Below, piece by piece: positions 36,538-46,390 of a stretch of DNA of 64,000 nt. This DNA is from Deltaproteobacteria bacterium. Lineage in GTDB: Bacteria; Desulfobacterota; Desulfobacteria; Desulfobacterales; Desulfosarcinaceae. The stretch's first letter is position 1. Each line of letters opens with the position of its first letter. The notes under the pieces were generated by a model, which did not search any database, was not told the DNA's origin, and worked only from the letters and a program-made list of their open reading frames with translations. The stretch spans positions 1-64,000 of the forward strand of contig JAKALP010000033.1 in NCBI GenBank assembly GCA_021824175.1, given 5' to 3'. The position numbers were made by a program, and so were the translations under genes.

Positions 36538-37732
36538 GCCGCATCCAACCCTCATGGTCTCGGCCAAGGCCCAAAAATCCTTGGCCCGGCGTCACCCCTG
36601 GATTTTTTCCGGCGCCGTCCAGAAGCAAGATCCGGCCATTGAAGCCGGCGCCACGGTGGCGGTGCGCGCGGCGGACGGCCGTTTTCTGGCCTGGGGCGCT
36701 TATTCGCCCCAATCCCAGATCCGGGCGCGGGTCTGGTCGTTTGATGAAGACAAAGATATCGGGCCCGCTTTTTTCCAGGACCGCATCCGGTCCGCCCTCC
36801 AGGTCCGCCGAACCTTGCCTTTGCTGTCGCCATGCACGGCCCTGCGGCTGATCAACGCCGAGTCGGACAGCCTGCCCGGACTGATCGTGGATCGCTACGC
36901 TGATTTTCTGGTGTGCCAGTTTCTGAGCGCCGGGGCCCACTTTTGGAAAGCGGACATTCTGCAACAGCTTCGTGAGCTGGTGCCGGTCAAAGGTGTCTAT
37001 GAGCGTTCGGACGCCGAGGTGCGGACCAAAGAGGGCCTGGGCCTGGAAAGCGGTCTGCTTTGGGGCGAGATGCCGCCGGAGCGGATCGAAGTGCAATGGG
37101 GCCAAATCCGATTGTGGGCCGATGTGATCCACGGCCACAAAACCGGCTTGTACCTGGATCAACGCGAAAACCAGGCCCAGGTCACTGACTTTGCCAAAGA
37201 CGCCGAAGTGCTCAACTGCTTCAGCTATACGGGCGGTTTCGGGCTCTGGGCCTTGCGGGGCGGGGCGGCCCATGTCACCCAGATCGATGCTTCAGCCGAA
37301 GTGGTATCCCTGGCCCGCGAAAACGCGACGCTCAATGGACTTGAAAACCAGCCGGTGGAGTATGTGGTCGGCAATGTGTTCGATCAGTTGCGCGCCTATC
37401 GCGACCGCCGCCGTCAATTTGATCTGATCATCCTCGACCCGCCCAAATTCGTGGCCTCGGCCGCGCAGATGAACAAAGGTTGCCGGGGTTACAAGGACAT
37501 CAATCTGCTGGCCTTTAAACTTCTGCGGCCCGGCGGCATATTGATGACCTTCTCCTGCTCGGGCTTGGTGGAGCCAGCTCTCTTTCAGAAGATCGTGGCC
37601 GACGCGGCCATCGATGCCGGACGCCATGCGCGCCTCATCGCACCGCTCTCCCAAGGCGCGGACCATCCCGTGGCCCTCAACTTCCCCGAAGGGCATTATC
37701 TCAAAGGGCATATTTGCTTGGTGGATGGGTAA
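36530..37732 (+). CDS. RlmI-like 23S rRNA m5C methyltransferase
   Basis: A 400-residue SAM enzyme of the RlmI/YccW class. The N-terminal PUA-like domain begins with KSLARRHPWIFSGAV; the middle includes LRLINAESDSLPGLIVDRYADFLVCQ; the catalytic domain has HKTGLYLDQRENQ, VLNCFSYTGGFGLWALRGGAAHVTQID, the LIILDPPKFVASAAQM motif and the cysteine loop FSCSGLVE. The ATG at 36530 overlaps the upstream gene's end; 36518 is an alternative in the same frame. RlmI methylates C1962 of E. coli 23S rRNA; the exact target here is inferred. Confidence 0.92.
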   Translation: MTRPHPTLMVSAKAQKSLARRHPWIFSGAVQKQDPAIEAGATVAVRAADGRFLAWGAYSPQSQIRARVWSFDEDKDIGPAFFQDRIRSALQVRRTLPLLSPCTALRLINAESDSLPGLIVDRYADFLVCQFLSAGAHFWKADILQQLRELVPVKGVYERSDAEVRTKEGLGLESGLLWGEMPPERIEVQWGQIRLWADVIHGHKTGLYLDQRENQAQVTDFAKDAEVLNCFSYTGGFGLWALRGGAAHVTQIDASAEVVSLARENATLNGLENQPVEYVVGNVFDQLRAYRDRRRQFDLIILDPPKFVASAAQMNKGCRGYKDINLLAFKLLRPGGILMTFSCSGLVEPALFQKIVADAAIDAGRHARLIAPLSQGADHPVALNFPEGHYLKGHICLVDG

Positions 37733-37767
37733 GCTGAGGCGCACCGCAATAAGTACGAACCCAAATC

Positions 37768-37824
37768 ATCCGTGTGATCCGTGGTCAATATTTTTACCAT
37801 GGATAGTACGGATCTCATGGATGG
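37768..37824. repeat. Hairpin repeat family copy 3 (degenerate)
   Basis: ATCCGTGTGATCCGTGGTCAA followed by a T-run and CCATGGATAGTACGGATCTCATGGAT resembles the copies at 2998-3060 and 5608-5663, with several mismatches between arms. It lies between the rlmI-like gene and murJ. Confidence 0.65.
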
Positions 37825-37921
37825 GCGGAGTCGCTCAATGGGTGCTGCCCGCAAGCTGGGAAGATAGAGAGCGGTTCCCCACGGCTATATTTTCAAGAGA
37901 GCTTGTAGTATGGTGCCGCAC

Positions 37922-39514
37922 ATGAACAAAAGCGTGTATCAAAAAATCGGGGCCGCCACGCTGATCATGATGGCCACTATCTTTTTGAGCCGGGTGCTGG
38001 GCGTGTTAAGGGAGTCGGTGTTGGCGGCCCTGGGCGGCGCGGGCACTTCCGTGGATGCGTACAAGGCGGCGTTTGTGTTGCCTGAAATCCTCAACCACAT
38101 CATGGCCAGCGGATACTTTTCCGTAGCTTTTATTCCCATCTTTTCGAGTTATCTGGCCAAGCGGGACGATGCCGGCGGCTGGCGCGTTTTTTCTACCATC
38201 ATGACGGTATTTGGCCTGGTGCTGGTCGTGTTAATCGCGGCCGCCATGTTGCTGGCGCCCCAATTGATGCAACTGCTGGCCCCCGGACGCGCCAATCCGG
38301 AGTTTTTCTCCATGGCCGTTCGCATGACCCGCATTTTACTTCCGGCCCAGCTCTTCTTCTTTGCCGGCGGCATGTTCATGGCCGTGCAATTCGCCAAGGA
38401 ACGCTTTTTACTGCCGGCCTTGTCCGGGGTGCTTTACAACCTGGGCATCATCGCGGCCGGTCTTGGTCTGAACGCCTGGTTGGGGGTGGAAGGATTTGCC
38501 TGGGGCGCTTTGGGCGGTGCTTTTGTCGGCAATTTCTGGCTTCAGGTGGTGGGCGCGCGACGGCTGGGGATGCGGTTTACGCCCAATCTGGATTGGCGCC
38601 ATCCCGACCTGAAACGTTACATCCTGCTGACCCTGCCGTTGATGCTGGGACTGACCATGACCTTTTCCACGGAGATCTTCTCCAAGTTCTTCGGCAGTTT
38701 TCTACCCACCGGCGCCATTGCCCAGATCGATTACGCCTGGCGCATCGTCCTTATGCTGGTGGCCTTTTTCGGCCAGGCCGTGGGCGTGGCCTCTTATCCG
38801 TTTCTGGCCCGCCTGGCGGCCGAACAGCGTCTGGATGAGATGAACCAATTGTTTAACAACACCTTGCGCTATCTGGCGCTGGTGATCCCGGTATCCGTCT
38901 TGATCTTCGTGGTGCGCCACGAAGTGATTCGAATTCTCTTTGAACGGCACGCCTTCTCGTCTGCGGACACCCGGGCCACGGCCCTGGCCCTGGCTGGCAT
39001 GCTGCTGGGAGCGGTGGCCATCGCGGCCCAGACCGTGGTCAACCGCGGATTCTACGCCCTGCAAAACACAATGCTGCCGGCGATTTTCGGCTCGGTGGCC
39101 GTGGCCTTGAGTTTGCCGATTTACTGGATCGGGCTCAACACCATGGGCGTCTTGGGCATCGGCCTGGCCATCTCCTGTTCAGCCCTGATTCAAGTGCAGA
39201 TTCTCTTTGGCCTCTGGAATCGCAAAAGCCATAACACCCAAAGCCGGGGCGTCTATCGATTCTATGCCAAGATCTTTGCGCTTTGCGTGCCGGTGGCCGC
39301 GGTATTACTGCTGGCGCAGCAATTCCTGCTCCAATGGATCAACCGCGCGACCTTCATCGGAAGCATTTCGATCATCGCGGTTCAAGGTATTCTATTTTTA
39401 CTTCTCATGGCCTTGGCAACCTGGCTGTTCAAGATCGAGGAAGCTCAACAGCTTTGGCGCAAGGCGGCTAAACGGCTGCCGCTGCCGGGGCTACGGCGGG
39501 GGGTTCAAGCCTGA
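37922..39514 (+). CDS. murJ: Lipid II flippase MurJ
   Basis: A 530-residue MVF-family membrane protein with about 14 helices. Family marks: ATLIMMATIFLSRVLGVLRESVLAALGG, DAYKAAFVLPEILNHIMASGYFSVAFIPIFS, and GQAVGVASYPFLARLAAE. The arginines in SRVLGVLRE correspond to the residues lining the lipid II cavity. MurJ moves undecaprenyl-linked peptidoglycan precursor across the inner membrane. The ATG at 37922 gives MNKSVYQKIGAAT; an in-frame GTG at 37913 region is not needed. Confidence 0.95.
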   Translation: MNKSVYQKIGAATLIMMATIFLSRVLGVLRESVLAALGGAGTSVDAYKAAFVLPEILNHIMASGYFSVAFIPIFSSYLAKRDDAGGWRVFSTIMTVFGLVLVVLIAAAMLLAPQLMQLLAPGRANPEFFSMAVRMTRILLPAQLFFFAGGMFMAVQFAKERFLLPALSGVLYNLGIIAAGLGLNAWLGVEGFAWGALGGAFVGNFWLQVVGARRLGMRFTPNLDWRHPDLKRYILLTLPLMLGLTMTFSTEIFSKFFGSFLPTGAIAQIDYAWRIVLMLVAFFGQAVGVASYPFLARLAAEQRLDEMNQLFNNTLRYLALVIPVSVLIFVVRHEVIRILFERHAFSSADTRATALALAGMLLGAVAIAAQTVVNRGFYALQNTMLPAIFGSVAVALSLPIYWIGLNTMGVLGIGLAISCSALIQVQILFGLWNRKSHNTQSRGVYRFYAKIFALCVPVAAVLLLAQQFLLQWINRATFIGSISIIAVQGILFLLLMALATWLFKIEEAQQLWRKAAKRLPLPGLRRGVQA

Positions 39515-39540
39515 TGTCGGTGGCAGCACAAGAGGTCGGC

Positions 39541-39986
39541 TTACTGCAAGGTAATTGCTTTTTCCGGACAGATCTCCTGGCAGCAAAAGCAGGCAATGCA
39601 GATATCAGCATCCACGATGGGCAGATCTTCCGGCAAAGATAGCGCCTGCACCGGGCACTGCGCCACGCAGGTGCCGCAAGCGGTACAGCGGGACGGATCA
39701 GCCTTAGGGCGCAGGATGGCTTTGCTGTGGAGAAAGGCCCGGATAGCCTCGCTGCCCGCTCGCGCCTGGTCGCCCATGGGCGGCAGTTTGAAATTCGGGA
39801 TCTGAATCAACTCGCCGTCAATTTCGATTTTTTCCAAATCAAAATCGCCCAGTCCCAGGGCCTTGGCCCTTTGCAGAAAGGGCAGTCGCTGGGCCGGACA
39901 CCCCATCATGTGGGCCACCACGCTGTCCAGGGCCACGGCATTGTCCGCCGCCAGGACGCGGCCGGTTGGATCATGACTTTGGGCAT
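39541..39986 (-). pseudogene. DUF362 Fe-S protein with internal deletion
   Basis: The 3' part encodes the end of a DUF362 protein: VLAADNAVALDSVVAHMMG, then IPNFKLPP, then two [4Fe-4S] ferredoxin motifs (CTACGTCVAQCPVQAL and CIACFCCQEICPEKAI). At the 5' end an ATG at 39986 with AGGAGG just upstream reads MPKVMIQPA, which is a typical start for the same family, but in another frame. Around 39955-39970 the two pieces meet, with about 200 codons missing. It looks like an internal deletion that fused start and tail out of frame. No other start with a ribosome site serves the tail. Confidence 0.6.
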
Positions 39987-40265
39987 GGGAGCCTCCTCTG
40001 TTTGTCCGTAATCGTGCGGTCAAAATCGAACTATGTGAAGTCTATCTGATTTTTTCCGTAAGGTTGATCCATTGACAGATGTGACTGATATTTTTTAGAA
40101 TATGCATCTATGGCGCGTGGCATTCGGCAACCTGCGCCTGAGCAATTGGTTCCACCCCAAGATCTTCCGTCCGAATTACTTCTATCGAGAGTTCGCTTCG
40201 ATGGGGACAGACGCTGTGTTGGAGCACGGCAAAAGTGCTTTGTCAATGGAAGCAAAGGGGACAGT

Positions 40266-40646
40266 ATGCCACATGTGCTTGAAAGCGAATTGAGCGGGCC
40301 GGGCGTAATCATCAGGTTCAGCGGTCAAGTGAACGGTGATGAGATCTATCGTTTGAATGAGCAGCTCATGGCGGACCCTGCCTTCATCCGCTGGCGCTAT
40401 CAAATTTGGGATTTTTCGGAAGTGGCACAACTCCAGGCCACATTGGACCAGTTAAGGCTTTTTGCCTTGCAGGACGCTGCCGCGGCCAAGCTGAATCCAA
40501 GCCAGAAAATCGCCATCATTCCTCGCCAGCAACCGGCCAGCGGCCTGGACCGGACATTCCACACCCTGGAGAAGGTCTGGGGCGCCTATGAATCCCGGTC
40601 TTTCTCTGATCTCGATGCGGCCCACAAATGGTGTACCCAACCGTAA
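40266..40646 (+). CDS. STAS/SpoIIAA-like protein
   Basis: A 126-residue soluble protein. Its pattern, GVIIRFSGQVNGDEIYRLNEQLMADPAFIRWRYQIWDFSEV followed by LDQLRLFALQDAAAAKLNPSQKIAIIP, is that of SpoIIAA-like (STAS-fold) proteins of unknown role found in many proteobacteria. AAAGGGGA lies 6-13 bases before the ATG at 40266; an upstream frame from 40110 has no such site. There is no phosphorylatable serine motif clear enough to claim an anti-sigma antagonist. It stands alone between the DUF362 relic and the zinc transporter. Confidence 0.65.
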   Translation: MPHVLESELSGPGVIIRFSGQVNGDEIYRLNEQLMADPAFIRWRYQIWDFSEVAQLQATLDQLRLFALQDAAAAKLNPSQKIAIIPRQQPASGLDRTFHTLEKVWGAYESRSFSDLDAAHKWCTQP

Positions 40647-40843
40647 TGCGGCAAAATGATTCTTTTATAAAAGCCTTCCAGTGGAGCGTGCGGCTGAATA
40701 TGCCTTGATTTTGCCCTTTGGATTGGGATACGGAACGCTGACGCTTGACGCGGCAGACCCTTGGCCCATCTCAACCGGGTCCAATTCCAAAGGATCACGC
40801 CTTATATGGCAGCCAATCAGCGCAAATATCAAAAGAGGCTCAA

Positions 40844-41737
40844 ATGCTAAGGGCATTGTGCAAAGCGACAATGGTGGGATTGGCACTGCTGTGTTGGACC
40901 CTGCCGGCATTGGCTGGGGATGTGCTGCCGGTCATGGTGAGCATCGCCCCCCAACGCTATTTCGTCGAGCAAATCGGCAAACAACATGTTGCGGTGGAAG
41001 TACTGGTGCCGCCCGGCCTGGACCCGCACACCTATGAGCCCAAACCCGGTCAGATGGCGGCCCTGGCCAAGGCCAAAATCTATTTCGCGGTGGGTGTGCC
41101 GTTTGAAAAGGCGTGGCTGCCCAAATTCAGTGCAGCCAATCCATTGATGCGCGTCGTGCATACGGATCAGGGCATTGTCAAAATTCCCATGGTTGACCAC
41201 GACCATCTCGAGAAGCCGCGGGCCGGCGAGGTCCAGGAGCATGATTCAGATGGTTTTGATCCCCATATTTGGCTTTCGCCGCCCCTGGTTAAACTTCAGG
41301 CCCAATCCATACTGAATGCGTTGCAGGCTATCGATCCGGACCATGGTGATGAATATGCGGCCAACGGCCGGCGCTTCATGGCCGAAATAGATCAATTGGA
41401 CGCGGACTTAAGAAGCATCTTCGCGGGTAAAACCGGTTTGCGGTTCATGGTGTTTCACCCGGCCTGGGGTTATTTTGCCCAAGCCTATGGCCTGGAGCAG
41501 GTGCCCATCGAAATGGCGGGCAAGGAACCCAAGCCAGCCCAGCTTGAAGCTTTGATCATCCGAGCCAAACAGCGGGGCATCCAGGTGGTTTTCGCGCAAC
41601 CCCAGTATTCCGCCAAAAGCGCTCAGATTGTCGCCCAAGAGATCCATGGCCAGGTGGTCTTGGCTGATCCCATGGCGGCGGATTGGGCCTCCAACTTGCG
41701 CGCGGTGGCCGAGAAATTTAAAGCGGCTTTAAAATAG
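40844..41737 (+). CDS. znuA: Zinc ABC transporter, substrate-binding protein
   Basis: A 297-residue periplasmic cluster A-I binding protein. The signal peptide is MLRALCKATMVGLALLCWTLPALAG. The first ligand motif is GLDPHTYEPKPGQM, the charged loop DHDHLEKPRAGEVQEHDSDGFDPHIWLSP contains several histidines as in ZnuA, a third ligand is likely FMVFHPAWGYFAQAYGL, and QPQYSAKSAQ and VLADPMAADW close the site. AAGAGG precedes the ATG. It starts an operon with the ATPase and permease genes. No Zur box is obvious in 40647-40843. Confidence 0.9.
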   Translation: MLRALCKATMVGLALLCWTLPALAGDVLPVMVSIAPQRYFVEQIGKQHVAVEVLVPPGLDPHTYEPKPGQMAALAKAKIYFAVGVPFEKAWLPKFSAANPLMRVVHTDQGIVKIPMVDHDHLEKPRAGEVQEHDSDGFDPHIWLSPPLVKLQAQSILNALQAIDPDHGDEYAANGRRFMAEIDQLDADLRSIFAGKTGLRFMVFHPAWGYFAQAYGLEQVPIEMAGKEPKPAQLEALIIRAKQRGIQVVFAQPQYSAKSAQIVAQEIHGQVVLADPMAADWASNLRAVAEKFKAALK

Positions 41738-41758
41738 CATCCGCATAGGAATTACTCC

Positions 41759-42553
41759 ATGAGCACCCCGACGGTTCAAATCAACAATGTAAGCTTTGCT
41801 TATAACGGCGATGCGGTGCTGCAAAGTGTGAATCTGACCATTCAACCCGGCGATTTTACGGCGGTCATCGGCCCTAACGGCGGCGGTAAAACCACCTTGT
41901 TGAAATTGATCCTGGGGCTGCTCACCCCGGCTGAGGGCAGCATTGCAGTGTTGGGCCGCACGCCGCAAAAAGCATCGCCCTCCATTGGATACGTCCCTCA
42001 GAATGCCCATATCAACAGCAATTTTCCAATTACGGCCCTGGACGTGGTCCTGATGGGCAAGCTTGATCCGCGCAAACGCTGGGCGCGCGGAACAGTAGCG
42101 GACGATCGGCGGCAGGCTCTGGCCGCGCTGGAGCAAATCGAGATGGGAACCTATGCCGATACGCGCATTGGTGAGCTCTCCGGTGGCCAGCGCCAGCGGG
42201 TCTTTATCGCCCGGGCCCTGGTGACCCGCCCGGCTCTGCTGCTGCTGGATGAGCCCACCTCCGGCATTGATACCAAAGGCCAAGCGGATTTTTTCCGGCT
42301 GCTCAAGGAACTCAACCGCGACATCACCATTCTGGCGGTGAGCCACGATCTGCTGGTGATCTCGCGCTATGTCAAGTCCGTGACTTGCGTGAACCGCCGG
42401 CTGCATTATCACGGCCAGGCCGAAATCACTTCTGAGATGCTGGAAACCATGTATCCCTGCACGGCTCAGGAGGTGTGCCCCGTGGAGCTCGTGGCTCACG
42501 GCCTGCCGCACCGGGTGCTGATGGATCACCAGGACCGGGAGCCGCGCAAATGA
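41759..42553 (+). CDS. znuC: Zinc ABC transporter, ATP-binding protein
   Basis: A 264-residue ABC ATPase. Walker A is IGPNGGGKTTLLKLILG, the Q-loop is in IGYVPQNAHINSNFP, the signature is IGELSGGQRQRVFIARAL, Walker B is PALLLLDEPTSGID and the switch histidine is in AVSHDL. The N-S-N-F-P-I-T-A-L-D-V-V segment is typical of zinc/manganese importers. The stop overlaps the permease start by 4 bases (ATGA). Confidence 0.93.
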   Translation: MSTPTVQINNVSFAYNGDAVLQSVNLTIQPGDFTAVIGPNGGGKTTLLKLILGLLTPAEGSIAVLGRTPQKASPSIGYVPQNAHINSNFPITALDVVLMGKLDPRKRWARGTVADDRRQALAALEQIEMGTYADTRIGELSGGQRQRVFIARALVTRPALLLLDEPTSGIDTKGQADFFRLLKELNRDITILAVSHDLLVISRYVKSVTCVNRRLHYHGQAEITSEMLETMYPCTAQEVCPVELVAHGLPHRVLMDHQDREPRK

Positions 42554-43380
42554 TCGATGCCCTGCAGTTTGAATTCATGCGCCACGCCCTGCTGGCCGGC
42601 CTGTTGGCCAGCATCATCTGCGGTATCATGGGAACTCTGGTGGTGGTCAATCGCATCGTGTTCCTATCCGGCGGTATCGCCCATGCGGCCTATGGCGGCA
42701 TTGGTCTGGCCCTTTACTTTGGCTGGCCCTACCTGGCGGGGACGCTCGGGTTTTCCCTGGCGTCGGCCCTGGTGATGGCGGCCGTCAGCATGCGGGTCAA
42801 ACATCGCGCCGATACCATCATCGGCGTCATCTGGGCCCTGGGCATGGCCCTGGGCATCATCCTGATCGATTTGTCGCCGGGCTACAATGTGGATCTGATG
42901 AGCTATCTGTTCGGCAGCATTCTTACCGTGCCTGGGTCGGATTTGCTGATCATGGCCGGCCTGGGCGTGCTGATTATCCTGGCGGCGTTCTATTACTACA
43001 AGGACCTTCTGGCCCTCTCCTACGATGAAGAGTTCGCCCAGATCCGCGGTGTGCCAGTCAAGGGGCTGTATATCGGGATGATCGCGTTGCTGGCCGTGAC
43101 CATCGTGATGGTCATTCAGGTGGTGGGTCTGATCCTGGTCATTGCCCTGCTGACCATTCCGCCGTTCATCATGGAGAAATATGCCCGCTCCCTGGCGCAA
43201 ATGATGATCGGCGCCATTTTGCTGGGAGCCCTGTTCACCCTCGGGGGCCTTTGGTTTTCCTACCGGTATAATGTCTCGTCGGGGGCCGCGATCATCATGG
43301 TGGCCGGCCTGGCCTTTTTGTTGACCCTGTTGATCGAACGCCTGCGCCGTTTGATTGACAAAAAAGCGGTTTTTTTCTAA
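42550..43380 (+). CDS. znuB: Zinc ABC transporter, permease
   Basis: A 276-residue ABC-3 family permease with about eight helices. Family marks: GLLASIICGIMGTLVVVNRIVFLSGGIAHAAYGGIGLALYF and SYDEEFAQIRGVPVKGLYIGMIALLAVTIVMVIQVVGLILVIALLTIPP. The ATG at 42550 is chosen because it overlaps the znuC stop; the longer frame is out of character. It completes a znuABC set. Confidence 0.93.
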   Translation: MIDALQFEFMRHALLAGLLASIICGIMGTLVVVNRIVFLSGGIAHAAYGGIGLALYFGWPYLAGTLGFSLASALVMAAVSMRVKHRADTIIGVIWALGMALGIILIDLSPGYNVDLMSYLFGSILTVPGSDLLIMAGLGVLIILAAFYYYKDLLALSYDEEFAQIRGVPVKGLYIGMIALLAVTIVMVIQVVGLILVIALLTIPPFIMEKYARSLAQMMIGAILLGALFTLGGLWFSYRYNVSSGAAIIMVAGLAFLLTLLIERLRRLIDKKAVFF

Positions 43381-43443
43381 GTGTACTCGACTTGCCGGAC
43401 TCTCCCGGAGCAAGCGCAAAACCTCGAAGGAGCAAACGCGGGT

Positions 43444-46209
43444 ATGAACGCACAGCAAACCCTTGTCATGAACGGCCGTGAATTGAGCTTTGAAAACGGC
43501 CAAACCTTACTGGAAGTGGCCCGGCGCCATCATATCGATATCCCGACGCTCTGCCACCTCAAAGGTACCATGCCCACCGGCTCTTGCCGCATCTGCGTGG
43601 TGGAAGTAGAAGGCGCCCAAACACTGCTGGCCGCCTGCGCCACGCGCGCGGTGGCGGGCATGAAGGTGCAGACCGAATCCGCCGAAGTGGTCAAAGCCCG
43701 GCGGATGATCTTGCAGTTGATGCTCAGCTCGGGCAATCACAATTGCGCCATACGCGGCAGCAATGATCAGGAGTGGACCGATTTTCAGCTCAAGGTTCAC
43801 GGGGAAGACGGCAGCGCCGAGCTGTGCCCGGTGTGGGGCGACTGCCGGCTGCAGGATCTGGCTTACCGCTATCAGGTCAGCGGCCAGCACTTTGCCGCCA
43901 CCCCGGCCCGCTATCCCATCGAGGATGTCAATCCCTTTATCGTCAGGGATTTTTCGCGCTGCATCCAGTGCGGCCGCTGTGTGCAGGCCTGTAACGAAGT
44001 GCAGGTCAATAACGCCATCCAGTTCGGCTACCGGGGCGTGGAGACCAAAATCATCGCCGCCGGTGACCGGCCTTTAAAAGATTCCGATTGCGTGTTCTGC
44101 GGCGAATGCGTCCAGGCCTGCCCCGTGGGCGCCCTGGTGGAAAAAGATGGCCGTTACAGCGTGCGGCCCTGGGAAACCCAGAAGGTGCGTACCACCTGCA
44201 GCTATTGCGGCGTGGGCTGCCAGATCTATCTGCATGTCAAAGACAATCAGGTCGTGAAGGTCACCGGCGCTGATCTGCCACCCAACAACGGCAGCTTGTG
44301 CGTCAAGGGCCGCTTCGGCTATCACTTCATCGGCTCGCCCGAACGGCTCACCGATCCCCTGATCAAAGAGAACGGCACCTTTCGCAAAGCCTCCTGGGAC
44401 GAGGCTCTGAACCTGGTGGCCAAGCGCTTCAAAGAGATCCGCGACACCCACGGCGGCGATCGCATGGGCGTGCTCACCTCGGCGCGCATGACCAACGAAG
44501 ACAACTACGTGGCCCAGAAGTTCACCAGGGCCGTGCTCAAGACCAACAATATCGACCATTGCGCCCGGCTTTGACATAGCTCCACCGTGGCCGGTCTGGC
44601 CGCAGCATTCGGTTCCGGCGCAATGACCAACACCATCGCCGATATCGAAACCGCCGACGTTATTTTAATCACGGGTTCAAATACTACCGAAAATCACCCC
44701 GTGCTTTCTGCTTTTGTCAAACGGGCCGCCAAATTCCGGGGCGCCAAGCTGATCGTGGTGGACCCGCGCCGCATCAAGCTCACCGAGTTCGCCACCCATT
44801 GGTTGCGGCCCAATCTTGGCACCGACGTGGCCTGGATCAACGGCATGCTGCATGTGATCCTCAAAGAGAAGATGCAGAATGCGGAATTTATCAAGAATCG
44901 CACCGAAGGATTTGATGCGCTGCAAAAAGTAGTAGAAAAATATACTCCCGAATTCGTGGAAGGCATCACCGGCATACCGGCTGAAAGCCTGGTCGCGGCG
45001 GCCAAACTCTTCGCCGGCGCCAGGACGGGAAGTATTTTATACTGCATGGGCATCACCCAGCACATCAGCGGTACGGACAACGTGAAGTCCCTGGCCAATC
45101 TGGCCATGCTGACCGGCCACCTGGGCAAAGCCGGCACCGGGGTCAATCCCCTGCGCGGCCAGAACAATGTACAGGGCGCCTGCGACATGGGCGGTCTGCC
45201 CAATGTCTACACCGCTTATCAGCCCGTGGCCGATCTGGCCATTGCCAAGAAGATGGAAGACGCCTGGGGCGTCACCGGGCTTTCCACCAAAATCGGCCTC
45301 AAGGCCACTGAAATGATTCCCAAGGCCCACAGCGGAGAATTGAAAGCGCTTTACATCATCGGCGAAAACCCTCTGGTGTCGGACGCGGATTTGGGCCACG
45401 TGCAGAAGAGTCTGAAGCATTTGGACTTCCTGGTCGTCCAAGACATCTTCCTCACTGAAACCGCCCAAATGGCCGACGTCGTACTTCCATCGGCCTGTTT
45501 CGCGGAAAAAGAAGGCACCTTCTCCAACACCGAACGCCGGGTGCAGCGCGTGCGCCGGGCCGTCTCCCCGCCGGGCCAAAGCAAAGACGACTGGTGGATC
45601 ACGGCTGAAATCGCCACCCACATGGGCTACCCCATGAAATACGAGAGCAGCCAGGCCATCTTCGAAGAGATCGCCAAGGTAACGCCATCCTATGGCGGCA
45701 TCACTTACGCGCGCATTGAAGGCGTCGGGCTGCATTGGCCCTGCCCCACCCAAGAACATCCAGGCACACCCATTTTGCACGGCCAGCAGTTTACCCGCGG
45801 CAAGGGTCTGTTCCACGCCATTGAGTGGATTCCGCCCGCCGAGCAGGTGGACGATGAGTACCCACTCTTTTTGACTACCGGGCGCCTGCTTTACCAGTAC
45901 CACACCGGCACCATGACCATGAAGAGCGCCGATTTGAACGAACGCGCGCCGGAATCCTTCGCCGAACTCTCCAGTACCGATGCGCGCAAGTACGGCCTGC
46001 GGGACGGTGATCAAATCACCGTCGCCTCCCGCCGCGGCGCGATCAAAGTCAAAGTGAAAATACTGCCCAAGGCCGTGGACGGCACCCTCTTCATCCCCTT
46101 CCACTTCGCCCAGGGCGCGGCCAACGTTTTGACCAACGCGGCCCTAGACCCGATTTCGGGCATCCCCGAATTCAAAGTGTGCGCGGTGAAGATCAACAAG
46201 GCTGCTTAA
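43444..46209 (+). CDS. fdhA: Formate dehydrogenase alpha subunit, selenocysteine-containing
   Basis: A 921-residue molybdenum/tungsten enzyme read through a UGA. The N-terminal part is NuoG-like: a [2Fe-2S] domain (CHLKGTMPTGSCRICVVEVEG), a Cys/His cluster region, and two [4Fe-4S] motifs (CIQCGRCVQACNEV and CVFCGECVQACPVGA). The catalytic part starts with CSYCGVGC (Cys252). The UGA at 44572-44574 is codon 377, in the setting [29 protein letters not shown], the classical Sec site of FdhA, and the frame continues to 46209. AAGGAG precedes the ATG. Formate is oxidised to CO2, with electrons passing through the Fe-S chain to a partner not in this window. Confidence 0.93.
44575..44612 (+). promoter_or_regulatory. 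Bacterial SECIS element in fdhA
   Basis: Fourteen bases after the UGA a stem GGCC (44589-44592) / GGCC (44598-44601), extendable by a G-T and a G-C pair, closes the loop GGTCT (44593-44597). The same GGUCU loop occurs in E. coli fdhF. This places SelB and Sec-tRNA at the right distance. Confidence 0.75.
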
Positions 46210-46242
46210 GCCGCTTTACTATGCTTGGCTTGTAGCATTTTC

Positions 46243-46304
46243 GCGGTGCGCAAAGCGCGCCCTACGCTCCGCCCATATGCCGTAGGGTGCGCTTTGCGCA
46301 CCGC
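46243..46304. repeat. REP-like hairpin, 24-bp arms
   Basis: GCGGTGCGCAAAGCGCGCCC (46243 onward) mirrors the sequence ending CTTTGCGCACCGC at 46304, one mismatch in 24 bp, with a 14-base loop. It follows fdhA and resembles dispersed REP-type repeats. Confidence 0.7.
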
Positions 46305-46357
46305 ATCGTTAGCAAATCAAGACTAAGTTAACGGCATTGGCTTGTAGATAGAAAACA

Positions 46358-46390
46358 ACGAGGGCCGCTACACCATGGAGCGGCCCTCGT
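46358..46390. terminator. Bidirectional terminator after fdhA
   Basis: Perfect 12-bp arms ACGAGGGCCGCT (46358-46369) and AGCGGCCCTCGT (46379-46390) enclose a 9-base loop. A T-rich stretch follows on the plus strand and AAAACAA precedes it. Confidence 0.7.

Noticed and set aside
40647-40843. Possible Zur operator before znuA
   Set aside because: No convincing palindrome of the Zur type (GTTATAATATAAC-like) could be found by eye.
44572-44574. Reading the TGA in fdhA as the end of one gene and start of another
   Set aside because: The frame is continuous, the flanking residues are the classical FdhA selenocysteine site, and a SECIS-type hairpin follows.
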